Below, piece by piece: positions 16,855 to 25,715 of a stretch of 64,000 bases of DNA (its first letter is position 1; the number at the start of each line of letters is the position of its first letter). Source of the stretch: Nocardiopsis sp. CC223A. GTDB taxonomy: Bacteria > Actinomycetota > Actinomycetes > Streptosporangiales > Streptosporangiaceae. Location: NCBI RefSeq assembly GCF_030766825.1, contig NZ_JASFDV010000023.1, positions 1 to 64,000 on the forward strand, written 5' to 3'. The notes beneath the pieces were generated by a model. The model was not told where the DNA came from. It did not search any database and was given only the letters and a program-made list of their open reading frames with translations. A program made the position numbers and the translations under genes.

Positions 16855-17304
16855 GGTGGTCCTTGCTAGCGTCACGGGTTGCCCGGCCGCCCGCAGGGCG
16901 CAGCGGCAGGGCAACAGTGGTCAAAAAGCGCCCTGAAGGCTATGGCAGCCCGCGTGGCGGCGTCGAGCGGCCCTGGTGAGGGCTCTGCGCCCTGTGCGCG
17001 CCGGGGGTGGGGCCGCTTGTCCGACAGCTGAGCCCCGGGCTGCTGGGGGCGGGCGCGTGCAGGAGCAGGAGGGCGGACACAATCCTGGCGAACGCACTGT
17101 AGAGGCCGCCACCGACAAAACACATGCGTGTTCCAGACGTCATGGTGGGATCGAAAACCCCTGCCGTGTCGGGGATCCGCACCCCGGTGGGGGTTCCGGT
17201 CCAGGTCAGCGCGGTTTCCCCCGAGTTTGAACAGCGCTACAGTCTCCGAACACAGGTTCGATTTTCGCGGCGTACTTCCCCGGAGCCGCAGCACCGGAGG
17301 GAGG
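16855..17304. other. 450-bp stretch without a gene
   Basis: It lies between the anchored protein's start and the DnaE fragment, and the two genes diverge. It probably contains their promoters, but I could not define them. No coding pattern was seen. Confidence 0.35.
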
Positions 17305-17541
17305 GTGGCGGCGTTGGGTCTGCGGGTCGCCTCGCATTACTCGCTCAGGTACGGCACCGCCGCGCCCGTGCGGCTGGTCGAGGCGGCCGCACGGCTCGGC
17401 CAGCCGTTCGCGTCCCTGACCGACCGTGACACCCTCATCGGCGCCACCGAGCACATCACCGCGTGTAGGGAGGCCGGGCTCGGCCCGGTGCTGGGCGCCG
17501 ACCTCGCGCTGGCGGTCCCCGGCGGGGGGCGGATGCAATAG
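17305..17541 (+). pseudogene. N-terminal PHP fragment of an error-prone DNA polymerase III alpha (DnaE type)
   Basis: From GTG 17305 (GGAGGGAGG upstream) the product reads VAALGLRVASHYSLRYGTAAP, RLVEAAARLGQPFASLTDRDTLIGATEHITACREAGLGPVLGADLAL, then PGGGRMQ and stop. This matches the start of DnaE/DnaE2 PHP domains (H-x-HSxxSLRYG, ALTDRD, ITA...AG..PVLG). A complete DnaE has over 1000 residues; only about 78 remain. The first PHP histidine pair is partly altered (ASHYS). It is a gene remnant. Confidence 0.75.
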
Positions 17542-17629
17542 CGGCCGCTCACCAAGTAAGCCTGAAAGGGGCAATGGAGCCTGAGCGTTCGGTCTGTTCC
17601 CCCAGTGCGCCTGTCCGACCAGTGGCAGC

Positions 17630-18208
17630 ATGGAAGTCGTGAGCACCGACCCCGCACCGCTGCCTGACGAGACTCAACTGCGCACCGCGCTGGAGACGCT
17701 CGGCGTGCAGGTACCCCAGCAACTGGCCGCCGCCGACGACCCCGACCCGAAGATGCTCACTGTGGCTCTGGCCGCGCTCGCCCACCGCCACCTGCATCAG
17801 TGGTTGCACGCCCTGATCCGCGGGAACCAGGACGACGAGGCGCCCGGAGCGTTCATCGACCGCCTCGCGGCGGTGCGCCCACAGGGGTGGCCACTGCCCG
17901 AGGACCACACGGCTCGGGCCCTGGACGAGTTGTCCTGGACCATCGACCGCCTGTCCGTCCTGCTGCTCGACGAGGGCGGGGGCGCCGCGCCCTACACCGC
18001 CAGCGATGAGAGCCCGCCCGTGGAAGCGCACGCCTCGGCCGCCCTGGCCGCCGCCGAGATCGCCCAGGAGCTGATCCGTCTGCGGGCCCAACCCACCTTC
18101 TACGGCGCCCCCGACCAGGGGCTGAGTTTGGTCTCGGCCCGGTGCGTAGAACTCAACGTGGCCATGGACGCGGTCGCCGAACACCACCGGGTCCGGCCCG
18201 CCACCTGA
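17630..18208 (+). CDS. hypothetical helical protein, 192 aa
   Basis: The product is hydrophilic, Ala/Leu-rich and predicted mostly helical: LRTALETLGVQVPQQLAAADDPDPKMLTVALAALAHRHLHQWLHALI, ARALDELSWTIDRLSVLLLDE, AALAAAEIAQELIRLRAQPTFYG. No signal or catalytic motif. It reads cleanly with high GC at third positions, so it is likely expressed, but the family is unknown to me. Confidence 0.55.
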   Translation: MEVVSTDPAPLPDETQLRTALETLGVQVPQQLAAADDPDPKMLTVALAALAHRHLHQWLHALIRGNQDDEAPGAFIDRLAAVRPQGWPLPEDHTARALDELSWTIDRLSVLLLDEGGGAAPYTASDESPPVEAHASAALAAAEIAQELIRLRAQPTFYGAPDQGLSLVSARCVELNVAMDAVAEHHRVRPAT

Positions 18209-18224
18209 GACAGGGGCCGTTCCC

Positions 18225-18730
18225 TCACTCCGGATCGAGGTCGTTCTCGGCGGCCTTGACCTCGCCGTGCACGACGGCCAGGCTCACCCCGACCCTGCGG
18301 GCGATCGTGCGCAGGGACTGGCCTTCGGCGCGGCGGGCCAGGATCGCGCGGCGTTCTCCAGGGCTCTTCGGGAGCGCTCACGGTCGGCTGCCTCTTGGCC
18401 GACCCGTACCCGCTCACCGTGCTCGGTCTCCCAGGAGGCGCGCCAGCGGTCGGGGTCCAACAACGCGCCGACCGTTTCCCCGGCGCCGACTTCAGCTGGG
18501 GTGTCGAGCAGGTTCCGGTGGGTTGCCTCGGCACGGACCAGGGTCAGCATCTCCAGCAGCAGACCCAGCTCTCGGGGCAGGGCCCTGCCCCGGAGCCACT
18601 CCCCGATCGTGGTCGGCGAGGTGCCCACCGTACTGGCCAAAGATCGGTTGGAGGGCTGGCCCCTCAGCAGGCCCTTCTTGAGCACCCCGACCCGGGCCAG
18701 GTCATGGTGGATGTCCGGTGTCGTGTCCAC
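18225..18730 (-). pseudogene. helix-turn-helix regulator broken by a one-base frameshift
   Basis: The upstream part reads LKKGLLRGQPSNRSLASTVGTSPTTIGEWLRGRALPREL, an XRE/HTH-type module, and then a linker to RERSRRAL. From about 18360 the coding sense moves to another frame: GERRAILARRAEGQSLRTIARRVGVSLAVVHGEVKAAENDLDPE and a stop at 18225, which is a second helix-turn-helix. One missing G near 18360 would explain it. It may be a pseudogene or an assembly error. Confidence 0.6.
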
Positions 18731-18918
18731 CGCCGCCCCGCTCCGCCGTCCGGTGTCCGGAACGGCACTTCCGGACACCGTCAGCGTAGAGCCGCCACCA
18801 GCAGCCCACCACCGGGTTGTCCGGATTGATCGGTGACCGATGACGGACACCCCACCGGACAGGGAGCGTTCCAGGTGATCGGCCCGCACGAGCGGCCCAC
18901 ACCCTCCGGGAGGAACCC

Positions 18919-19101
18919 ATGTCCGTCGTCCAGGTGCTCGCCCTGCTGCTGGCGGTGTCAGTGGCCGTGCACATCGGCACCGTCGGCTCCCTCATTGCCC
19001 GCCGCGCCGGCCACTCCCCTGCGGGTGCGCTCCTGGTCGGCGCGAGCGCCGCTGGGACGGCGTGCGTTCTGTACCTGACCGCCGTCGGCGTCTACCACTG
19101 A
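18919..19101 (+). CDS. 60-aa two-helix membrane protein
   Basis: MSVVQVLALLLAVSVAVHIGTVGSLIA forms one membrane helix. After a short basic loop (RRAGHS), PAGALLVGASAAGTACVLYLTAVGVYH forms the second. GGGAGGAACCC upstream is a good ribosome site. Small membrane proteins of this style accompany actinobacterial plasmid and integrative-element genes. Function unknown. Confidence 0.65.
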   Translation: MSVVQVLALLLAVSVAVHIGTVGSLIARRAGHSPAGALLVGASAAGTACVLYLTAVGVYH

Positions 19102-19244
19102 CCTACCGGCTGCAACACACCCCGGGCGCCCCCGCACCCCCAGACCGCCAACCCCGAGGCGCCTCGACCCCTGTGGGCGGCACTACCGCAATGTCGTGAT
19201 GATCTGCAAAAATACCGATCCCTCTTTGTGGAACGGAGTTCCTG

Positions 19245-20164
19245 ATGCATGCATCGACCCCCGCCCCCGGTCTCCCCGACGGGCGCTTCCTCCTCGCCTA
19301 CCGCTCCTGGGAGCACGCCCGCGTGAGCGCGGGGATATCCCCCTCATCGCTCCGCCCGCACAGACCCTGGCCCTGCTCACGCACCTGGTCACCTGGACCA
19401 TCGAGCTGGACCAGGCATGGGAGCACCTTGAGGGCGCGGCCTACGCACAGGTCAGGGACGCCCACCCCGCACGCGGCCCACTGGCGGCGCTGCGGGTCGT
19501 GCGCGAGAGCGCCGGTGTGACCCGGGCGGTGCAGTTCACTGGGCAGGGCCCCCACTGGTGCAGCGCCGATCTGCTGGGGCTCGGCCCGATCGACCGCGGC
19601 CTCTACGCCGAGCACCTCGCCGGTCGGCCGACCCTGGAGATGGAGACCCCGCTGCTGGACCTATGGGTCACCGGAGACGCCCTCGCCAACGGGCGCGGCC
19701 GCACGGTGCTGGCCACGGTAGAACCGCCCCGGTGGCAGGCCGGGGACGAAGCCCCCCATGACCAGGCCGAGCTCCCACAGCAGGTCCGCGACGCCATCAA
19801 AGCGGCCGTCGAGATCGACAACGGGGACCCCGCACAGGTCCAGGCGGAGCAGGCCGCTCTGGGCAACCACTTCCTGACGCTGCTGGTCAACGGCCCCAGC
19901 CCGGACGGACCCCTCGCACCGGAGGACCCCTTGAACGCCTGGTACGCGCTCATGCGCCTCCTCGCCCGAGACGCCTCCCGTCCGGCCTTGTCCATCGGCG
20001 GGAACGATCCCGTCTACCTGTTCAAAGGGCCCACCTCCCGGAAGAACGTCCGCGACCTGGCCACGGTCGCCCGCGCCCTGTCCGCGGGACGGTGGGAGGT
20101 CATCGAGGGATACCGCACACCGCTCGACGCTCAGGAGCCCGACGAACCCACCCGCGCACGGTAG
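19245..20164 (+). pseudogene. hypothetical protein with probable frameshift near 19341
   Basis: The frame from ATG 19245 (GGAACGGAG upstream) reads MHASTPAPGLPDGRFLLAY, RSWEHARVSAG and then loses sense. A second frame continues from DIPLIAPPAQTLALLTHLVTWTIELDQAWEHLEG to the stop at 20164. Adding one G to the GCGGGG run at about 19338-19341 joins the two as RVSAG-DIPLIAP. The joined protein would be about 306 aa, soluble and helical, with no recognised domain. Real decay and a sequencing slip are both possible. Confidence 0.55.
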
Positions 20165-20178
20165 AGAAAGTCGTCCCG

Positions 20179-20830
20179 ATGCCCCGTACCCTCACCGCCA
20201 CCCAGGGCTCCATCCTGCACGCCATCGAAGCCCTGACCCAGGAGAAGGGCCACGCCCCGAGCCAACGCGAGATCGGCGACCGGGTCGGCGTCTCCAGCCC
20301 CTCCACCGTCGCCCACCACCTGCGCCAGCTCGCCTCCTACGGGCTGATCAGCCACCGGCCCGGGGTGGGTGGCGCGCAGCATCCGCCTCACCGAGCAGGC
20401 GGCCGACGCCGACCCCGAGGTGCTGCCGGATCTGGCCGCGCTGACCCGCGCTGCCCACGACGGACAACAGCAGGCGCGCCGCGCCCAGGAGGCACTGGAG
20501 GCGGCCCGCGCCAAGGAACGACGCGCCCGGGTGCGCGCCGACCGCTACCAGGCGCAGGTCCAGGCCGTGCGGGCCCTGCACACCCCGGTCCGCGAGCACC
20601 CTCGCGCCCTGCTGGACCCCCACGCGCCCGACACCGCCTTTATCGAATGCGGCCGCGACGTGTTCTTGGACCAGCGCCGCCACGTTTTCGATGCGACCAC
20701 CGAGTCGTGGCGGTGCACCGCCCGGGCCTCCCGCTCCCCCAAGGTGTGCCCGACCTGCCGGGACGAGCACGGCCGCCGCGTGTTGGCGCCGTGCCCCACC
20801 GCCCAGGCGATGCACGACGGCGCCCCCTGA
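20179..20830 (+). pseudogene. LexA-like winged-helix plus coiled-coil protein, frameshifted near 20360
   Basis: ATG 20179 begins a LexA-type DNA-binding domain: TLTATQGSILHAIEALTQEKGHAPSQREIGDRVGVSSPSTVAHHLRQLASYGLISHRPG. One base later in frame the text resumes as ARSIRLTEQAADADPEVLPDLAALTRAAHDGQQQARRAQEALEAARAKERRARVRADRY, a coiled coil, and then a Cys-rich end (FIECGRD, WRCTARA, KVCPTCRDE, LAPC) that could bind zinc. The break lies in a G-rich run (CCCGGGGTGGGTGG). It lacks the LexA protease domain, so it is not an SOS repressor. A piece is copied at 15869. Confidence 0.65.
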
Positions 20831-20920
20831 CCACCCCCGGCCCGCCGCGGCCCGAGGGGCGGTCGGTCACCACCCCTCACTAGCGTGAGTACCCCGTGCC
20901 CTCCCCCCAATGAGGACCCC

Positions 20921-22144
20921 ATGACGCCGACCACCGCACCCACCCTTCAAGCCCGCGCGTGGGCGACCCGCATCGCCGCAGACCACCGGTTCCCCGACAC
21001 GGCCCCGGACATCCTCGCGCGGCTGTACGTGCCCGGTCTGCCCGACGTCGTCGCCGACCTGCACACCGAGATCAGTGCGAACGCCGAGAAGGCCTACCGC
21101 GGTCCGCGGCTGTCCTCGCTCCTGCTCGAAGGCCGCGGCCCCCGCACCGTCACCGACCCGTTGGACGCCGACCTGCGCTGGCGCGCGCTCATCTGGAGCC
21201 TGCTCATCACCGGACAACGATCGGCTTACCACGCCAACGACGACCGGCTGCTCAAGTCCGACCACCTGTACGCCGCGGTGGCCGACCACCTCATTACCAC
21301 TGGGGAGCCGTGGGACCGCACCCAGGTGGAGCTGCTGCTGGACGCCACCCTGCTCGGTCTCATCCCCCTGTATGACTGCCTTCAAATCTGCGAGGGCGCG
21401 GCCGATACGGCCCTGGAGCCCCACCGTGAGCGGATCCGTGCGCTGCGCACCCTGATCTACAACAGGTTCGCCCGCCCGGTGTACCGGGCGAACCCGGTGA
21501 TCGGCGCACTCCAAATCCGCGCCCTGCACCTCCTGCTGCGCCTAGGCGACCCCCGACCCATGGACGAACTGTTCGTCCCCGGTGACGTCTTCGGCGACGT
21601 GCTCAGAGAACACCACCCCGCCCTGCACGCAACCCCGGGCCTGGCCGACCTGTTCGTGCACTTGCTGACACCGACCGGAACCCGTCCCACCAAGGCGTGG
21701 CGGCGCCGGACCACCCTTTTCCTCAACGCCCTGGACGATCCCGCCTCGACCGTGCGGGCGGTGCTCGCCCTGGTCCCGGCCCTGCCCGCCGCACCGGCCG
21801 AGAAAGGCGAGACCCACTCCCCTTACCTGCGGCCCCACGTCCACGACATCCTCACCGGCATGGTGTGGTGCGCCGACCTGTTGCCCCGGGAGCAGACGCC
21901 GTGGGTGGTGCAGGTCCTGGAGCCGCTGGCCGTGTTCGCCGGTACCGGCCTGGGGGGATCCAAACAGCTGCGCGCGGAGCGGATGGCCACCGCCGCCGTG
22001 CGGATCCTCGGCGGGCGCGGTACCGCACAGGACCGGGACGCCCTCGTGCGGATCCGCGCCGAGGTCACGAAGAAGACCCTGCTGAAGACGATCGACAGCG
22101 CGCTCGCCACCAGTCCCGCCACGACGCGGGGCGGGCGACGGTGA
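20921..22144 (+). CDS. hypothetical 407-aa helical-repeat-like protein
   Basis: The start ATG 20921 follows TGAGGACCCC; a GTG at 20885 is possible. The product is cytoplasmic, hydrophilic and predicted almost all-helical, with recurring Leu/Ala-rich segments (DAHLYAAVADHLITTGEPW-like, QIRALHLLLRLGDPRPMDELF, TVRAVLALVPALPAAPAEKG, QVLEPLAVFAGTGLG), perhaps a HEAT-like array. Two cysteines occur, but no catalytic motif is visible. It lies in the accessory region upstream of the Imm49 gene, on the opposite strand. Confidence 0.55.
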   Translation: MTPTTAPTLQARAWATRIAADHRFPDTAPDILARLYVPGLPDVVADLHTEISANAEKAYRGPRLSSLLLEGRGPRTVTDPLDADLRWRALIWSLLITGQRSAYHANDDRLLKSDHLYAAVADHLITTGEPWDRTQVELLLDATLLGLIPLYDCLQICEGAADTALEPHRERIRALRTLIYNRFARPVYRANPVIGALQIRALHLLLRLGDPRPMDELFVPGDVFGDVLREHHPALHATPGLADLFVHLLTPTGTRPTKAWRRRTTLFLNALDDPASTVRAVLALVPALPAAPAEKGETHSPYLRPHVHDILTGMVWCADLLPREQTPWVVQVLEPLAVFAGTGLGGSKQLRAERMATAAVRILGGRGTAQDRDALVRIRAEVTKKTLLKTIDSALATSPATTRGGRR

Positions 22145-22316
22145 GATCCGGCCCTGGCGGGGCGGTGGCCCCTACCCGCGCCCCTAGGGTGGGGCATCTC
22201 CGACCCATCTGCAGCAGCGCACCACCGGACGGATCCATCGCGGCCACCGGTGGCAGCCCCGGAGCCCTCACCACCGTTACGGCCCCCGTCCCAGGTGGCC
22301 GCACCGGCGGTCAGGT

Positions 22317-23244
22317 TCACACGGGCGGCGCCCCGGCCGGAGCTTGCACCCACACCTGGGGCACATACTCCGAGCCCGGGTCCACCCGCCACCCGTGCAC
22401 CTGGACGGCCAACGCGACCACCGCGATCACGCCCACTGGCAGCAGGGTGCGCGGCGCCGGGTCCGGGGCGGTGCCCATCTCCTGCCGGTACCGGTCCAGG
22501 TGATCGGCCAACGCGTCCTCGAACCGGCTCTGGTTGTCGTTGAGCAGGACGCGCAGCAGCGTCTGCTCCCTGGACAGCTTCCCTGCGGAGTCCATAGCCC
22601 GCACCGCCGCCTCCAGCTCAGAGCCAGTGGGCCTGCGCAGCGCCACCTCGGGGCGGGGCTCGCGATGACCTATCGGTGTCAGGTACAGGCTCAGCGCGTC
22701 CACCTGTGCCAGGTCGGCTACTGGGTAGGGCTTCGTCCGAGCGATCTCGTGGAGCACGGCGACGAAGTCCTGCCGGTACAGCGGACCGATCACCAGGTCC
22801 CGCTCCCACACCCGGCCGCTGACCACCGCCAGCTCGAAGGCCTCCACCCACACCTTCGGGGTGAGGTCCATATCGACCGTAGGCCGGAATCGGGGGTTGA
22901 GGTCGTCGTGGACATCCTCCATGTTGCTCAGCACGTCGCCCATGATGGTGATCGGGATCCGTAGATCCCCCTCAGGGGCCATGAGGCACTCCAGTACACC
23001 GCCGGCGGCCTCCGCGGCGGTCCACAGCACCCGGTCCAGGTGCCTGCGGTCCTGAGACAGGCCGGGGTCGGTGACCGACCAGGCCCCCAGGTGGTCCAAC
23101 AAAAGGCGGCTCATGTCCCGGAGGGTGCTCACCTGGGACCTGATGTGTTGCAGATCGTGGAAGTGCTGCCAGGTACCGGATCTCCTTGGGGTCCGCGATG
23201 CGCTTGCGGAAGTCGTCGTCGACACGGTGTCGCGTGGCCTGCAT
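22317..23244 (-). CDS. Imm49-family immunity-like protein (N-terminal frame uncertain)
   Basis: The C-terminal 200 residues look like immunity protein 49: a regular helical layout with TPKVWVEAFELAVVSGRVWERD, EQTLLRVLLNDNQSRFEDALADHLDRYRQEMG, then LLPVGVIAVVALAVQVHGWRVDPGSEYVPQVWV. Imm49 proteins protect against polymorphic toxins. The clean frame begins at 23225, but a better start, MQATRHRVDDDFRKRIADPKE, lies in another frame from 23244, with a one-base shift near 23180-23190. No matching toxin gene is next to it; it is an orphan, or its partner is lost. Confidence 0.6.
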
Positions 23245-23558
23245 GGGGCCTGACGCTACCAGCGGCCGCCGATACCCCTGGTGGTCGCCCTGCGGAGGAG
23301 TCCACTACCGCGGGCGCCGGGCAGGACCATGCCGGCGTCCCCGCAGGCGGGCCGCCGGAGCGTTCACCCACCAGGGTGCGTACCGCCGGGGCCGTGCCCA
23401 CGCCGCACCGGTCGCGAGCCGCTTCTCACCCCGCACGGTGCACACCCGAGCCTCGCCCCCCAGAACCGAGCGCTGGAGCCCTGCGGCGCTCTGCCGCCGG
23501 GGGCAGGCCGACCGGGCTTGTGCCCTGGGTGATGGCACCACCGTGGTCCTGGGCCGTG
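23245..23558. other. 314-bp stretch without a gene
   Basis: It lies upstream of the immunity-like gene and downstream of the truncated gene. No reliable coding or structural signal was found. Confidence 0.35.
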
Positions 23559-23780
23559 TCAGGCCAGCACCGCGTCGACTCCGCAGACCCGCACCAACGG
23601 CCGAACGCCGTCTCCGGTCACGGTTTCGGTGACGTCCTGCAGGTCGCGCGGCCACAAACCGGCGACCGACTGCGATTGGGCGACGAAACGCAGGAACGCG
23701 ACCGGGTACGGCATCTTGTCGAGGCCGGGCACGAGCACGGTCCCGTCCTCCCGAACGGTGATTGAGGGGCCACGAATTTT
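23559..23780 (-). pseudogene. 3' part of an unknown gene truncated by IS3-family element
   Basis: On the minus strand an open frame runs out of the IS end and reads ITVREDGTVLVPGLDKMPY, then PVAFLRFVAQSQSVAGLWPRD and GVRPLVRVCGVDAVLA before a stop at 23559. It has no start of its own. The composition is protein-like. The insertion sequence seems to have cut its 5' part. Family unknown. Confidence 0.45.
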
Positions 23781-25028
23781 CCGGACAGCGTCTTTGCGAT
23801 GGCATTAGGCGGCGAGTCGATAAATCAGATACCCGTCTTCGACATCTTGCGGGGTCCTGTAGCCCAGGCCGGAGTGGAGCCGAAGACGATTATGGAACCC
23901 TTCGATGTATTTGACAACCTCGCGCCTGGCCTTGGCCCTACTGGTGAACTCGAAGCGGTTCAGCCACTCGTTCTTCAAGGCTCCGAAGAACGACTCGGCC
24001 ATCGCGTTGTCCCAGCAGACCCCGGTCCGCCCAACCGATTGTCGCATCCCCATCGATTCAAGTTTTGCCGCGAAGTCCAGCGAGGTGTAGTTCGACCCAC
24101 GGTCGGAGTGGAACACCTCCCCCATCTCGATTTCGGTGTTCGTCGCAGTCATTTCGAGCGCCGCTTTCACGAGCGGCGTTTTATAGTTTTCACCCATCGA
24201 CCAGCCGACGACTTTCTTGGTGTGGCAGTCGATCACGGTAGCCAGGTAGAGAAATCCCTCCCAGGTGGGGATGTAGGTGACGTCTCCCACGAATTTCGCG
24301 CCCGGCCGCTCGGCGGTGAAGTCGCGATCGATCAGGTCGGGGATGCGGTGGTGGCGGTCGGCGTCGGTGGTCGCCGGTCTCCAGGGGCGCGGCTGGCAGG
24401 CATGGAGCCCCAGGTCGCGCATGAAGCGGCGGACCAGCTCCGGACCGGCCCGCTCGCCGGAACGCCGCAGCACGGCGTGGACGCGCCGGTAGCCGTAGGT
24501 CTCGTGGTTGGCGTCGAAAACTGCGGTGATGACCGATCTCAGCCGGTCCCGCCTCTTTTCCGAAGCTGGTTCGGGTCGGTTCCTCCAGTCGTAGTAACCG
24601 GATTGTGAGACGTCCAGCCAGGCACACATATCCGTGATCGCGTAGGTGTCCTTCTCCGCGTCGATGAGCTCGTATCGAGCGGTCATCGATTCTCGGCCGC
24701 GAAGAAGGCCGCTGCTTTTTTTTAGGAAGGCGTTCTGCTCACGGAGCTTTCGGTTCTCTCGTTTGAGCTCAAGTTCACGAGCGGAGTTTCCGGGGTCCTG
24801 CTCGGAGGGGAGTTGGCCGTGCTCGCGTTTGTAAGCGGCGACCCAGTTTCCGAGGGTGGTGTCGTGGATTCCGAGTTCTTTGGCGACGTGGATGATCGGG
24901 CGCGGGCCGTCGAGCACCATGCGCACCGCTTCGTCTTTGAACTCCTGGGAGTACGGTTTTCTGCGAGCCAACTATCTTTTCCTTCCGAGCATCCCCAATT
25001 GTAGTTGGGGAGACTGTCCGGAAGATCC
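23775..25028 (-). mobile_element. IS3-family insertion sequence
   Basis: The transposase gene at 23805-24971 is bounded by inverted ends. TTCCGGACAG at 23779-23788 and CTGTCCGGAA at 25014-25023 are exact complements, with weaker matches outside (AATT/GATC side). The precise outer base and a target duplication could not be fixed. Length about 1.25 kb, normal for IS3 members. Confidence 0.8.
23805..24971 (-). CDS. IS3-family transposase, OrfA and OrfB in one frame
   Basis: 388 residues. The N-terminal part is OrfA: RRKPYSQEFKDEAVRMVLDG, HTH ...VAKELGIHDTTLGNWVAAYKRE, then the leucine-zipper region RELELKRENRKLREQNAFLKK. OrfB follows: YAITDMCAWLDVSQSGYYDW and the rve/DDE core, with Asp in GDVTYIPTWEGFLYLATVID, Asp in FHSDRGSNY, and Glu in NAMAESFFGALKNEWL. 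Normally OrfA ends out of frame and is joined by ribosomal slippage. Here an A8 tract (24716-24723 on the complementary strand) places both halves in one frame. It is probably active as a fused transposase. Confidence 0.9.
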   Translation of the reverse strand: MARRKPYSQEFKDEAVRMVLDGPRPIIHVAKELGIHDTTLGNWVAAYKREHGQLPSEQDPGNSARELELKRENRKLREQNAFLKKSSGLLRGRESMTARYELIDAEKDTYAITDMCAWLDVSQSGYYDWRNRPEPASEKRRDRLRSVITAVFDANHETYGYRRVHAVLRRSGERAGPELVRRFMRDLGLHACQPRPWRPATTDADRHHRIPDLIDRDFTAERPGAKFVGDVTYIPTWEGFLYLATVIDCHTKKVVGWSMGENYKTPLVKAALEMTATNTEIEMGEVFHSDRGSNYTSLDFAAKLESMGMRQSVGRTGVCWDNAMAESFFGALKNEWLNRFEFTSRAKARREVVKYIEGFHNRLRLHSGLGYRTPQDVEDGYLIYRLAA

Positions 25029-25052
25029 GAGGCACCTCACCCGCCCGGGCCC

Positions 25053-25664
25053 ATGTTCCACGACCAGGCCAACGCCCGGTTCTGGAAATGCCTCCCGGAC
25101 GCCTTCTGCGACTTTTAACTGGTCCTGCTCGAAGGTGAGGAGGTGATGGCACGCGGCCACGCTGCCCCGCTGGCCTGGCACGGAACCCCCGACGAGCTGC
25201 CCCACGGCGGATACGACCGGGCTCTGGAGAAGTCCTTCGCCAGCCGCTAGGCCGGCCGCGCCCCCACCATCGCCGTCCCCGACACCCACCAGGGGCGCGG
25301 CCTGAGCGCGACCATGGCCCGCCACCTGTGCGAGGCGGCCACACCCCTGTGCCCCACCTTCAAGGACCGCTACCCCCTCGTCTCCATGGCCGAGTACACC
25401 ACCTGGATCCGCCCCGACGGCACGGTCTTCGACTCGTGACTGCGCACCCACGAGCGGCTCGGCGCCCGCCTGCTGCACCCCTGCGAGGAATCAATGGTGG
25501 TGGAGGGGACCGTGCAGGAGCGGCGGCGCCGGTCCGGACCTGCCCGGCAGCGGCCGCCAGATCGTCCCGGGCGCCCTGGCCCCGTCGACGTCGACCTGGA
25601 CGCCGACCACGGCCGCTACGTGGAACCCGACCTGTGGGCCTGGCACCCGCTCCCCCGGCCCTGA
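25053..25664 (+). pseudogene. GNAT acetyltransferase pseudogene
   Basis: Reading in one frame gives MFHDQANARFWKCLPDAFCDF (stop), LVLLEGEEVMARGHAAPLAWHGTPDELPHGGYDRALEKSFASR (stop), AGRAPTIAVPDTHQGRGLSATMARHL, YPLVSMAEYTTWIRPDGTVFDS (stop), LRTHERLGARLLHPCEESM, and a last piece DLDADHGRYVEPDLWAWHPL. The QGRGLSA segment is the acetyl-CoA binding loop of GNAT proteins. At least three internal stops and a deletion disable it. It starts just beside the insertion sequence. Confidence 0.75.
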
Positions 25665-25715
25665 CCCCGGCCGCCGCGGCCGGCCCCCCGCACCGCCGAC
25701 CGCTACCGTGAGGCC

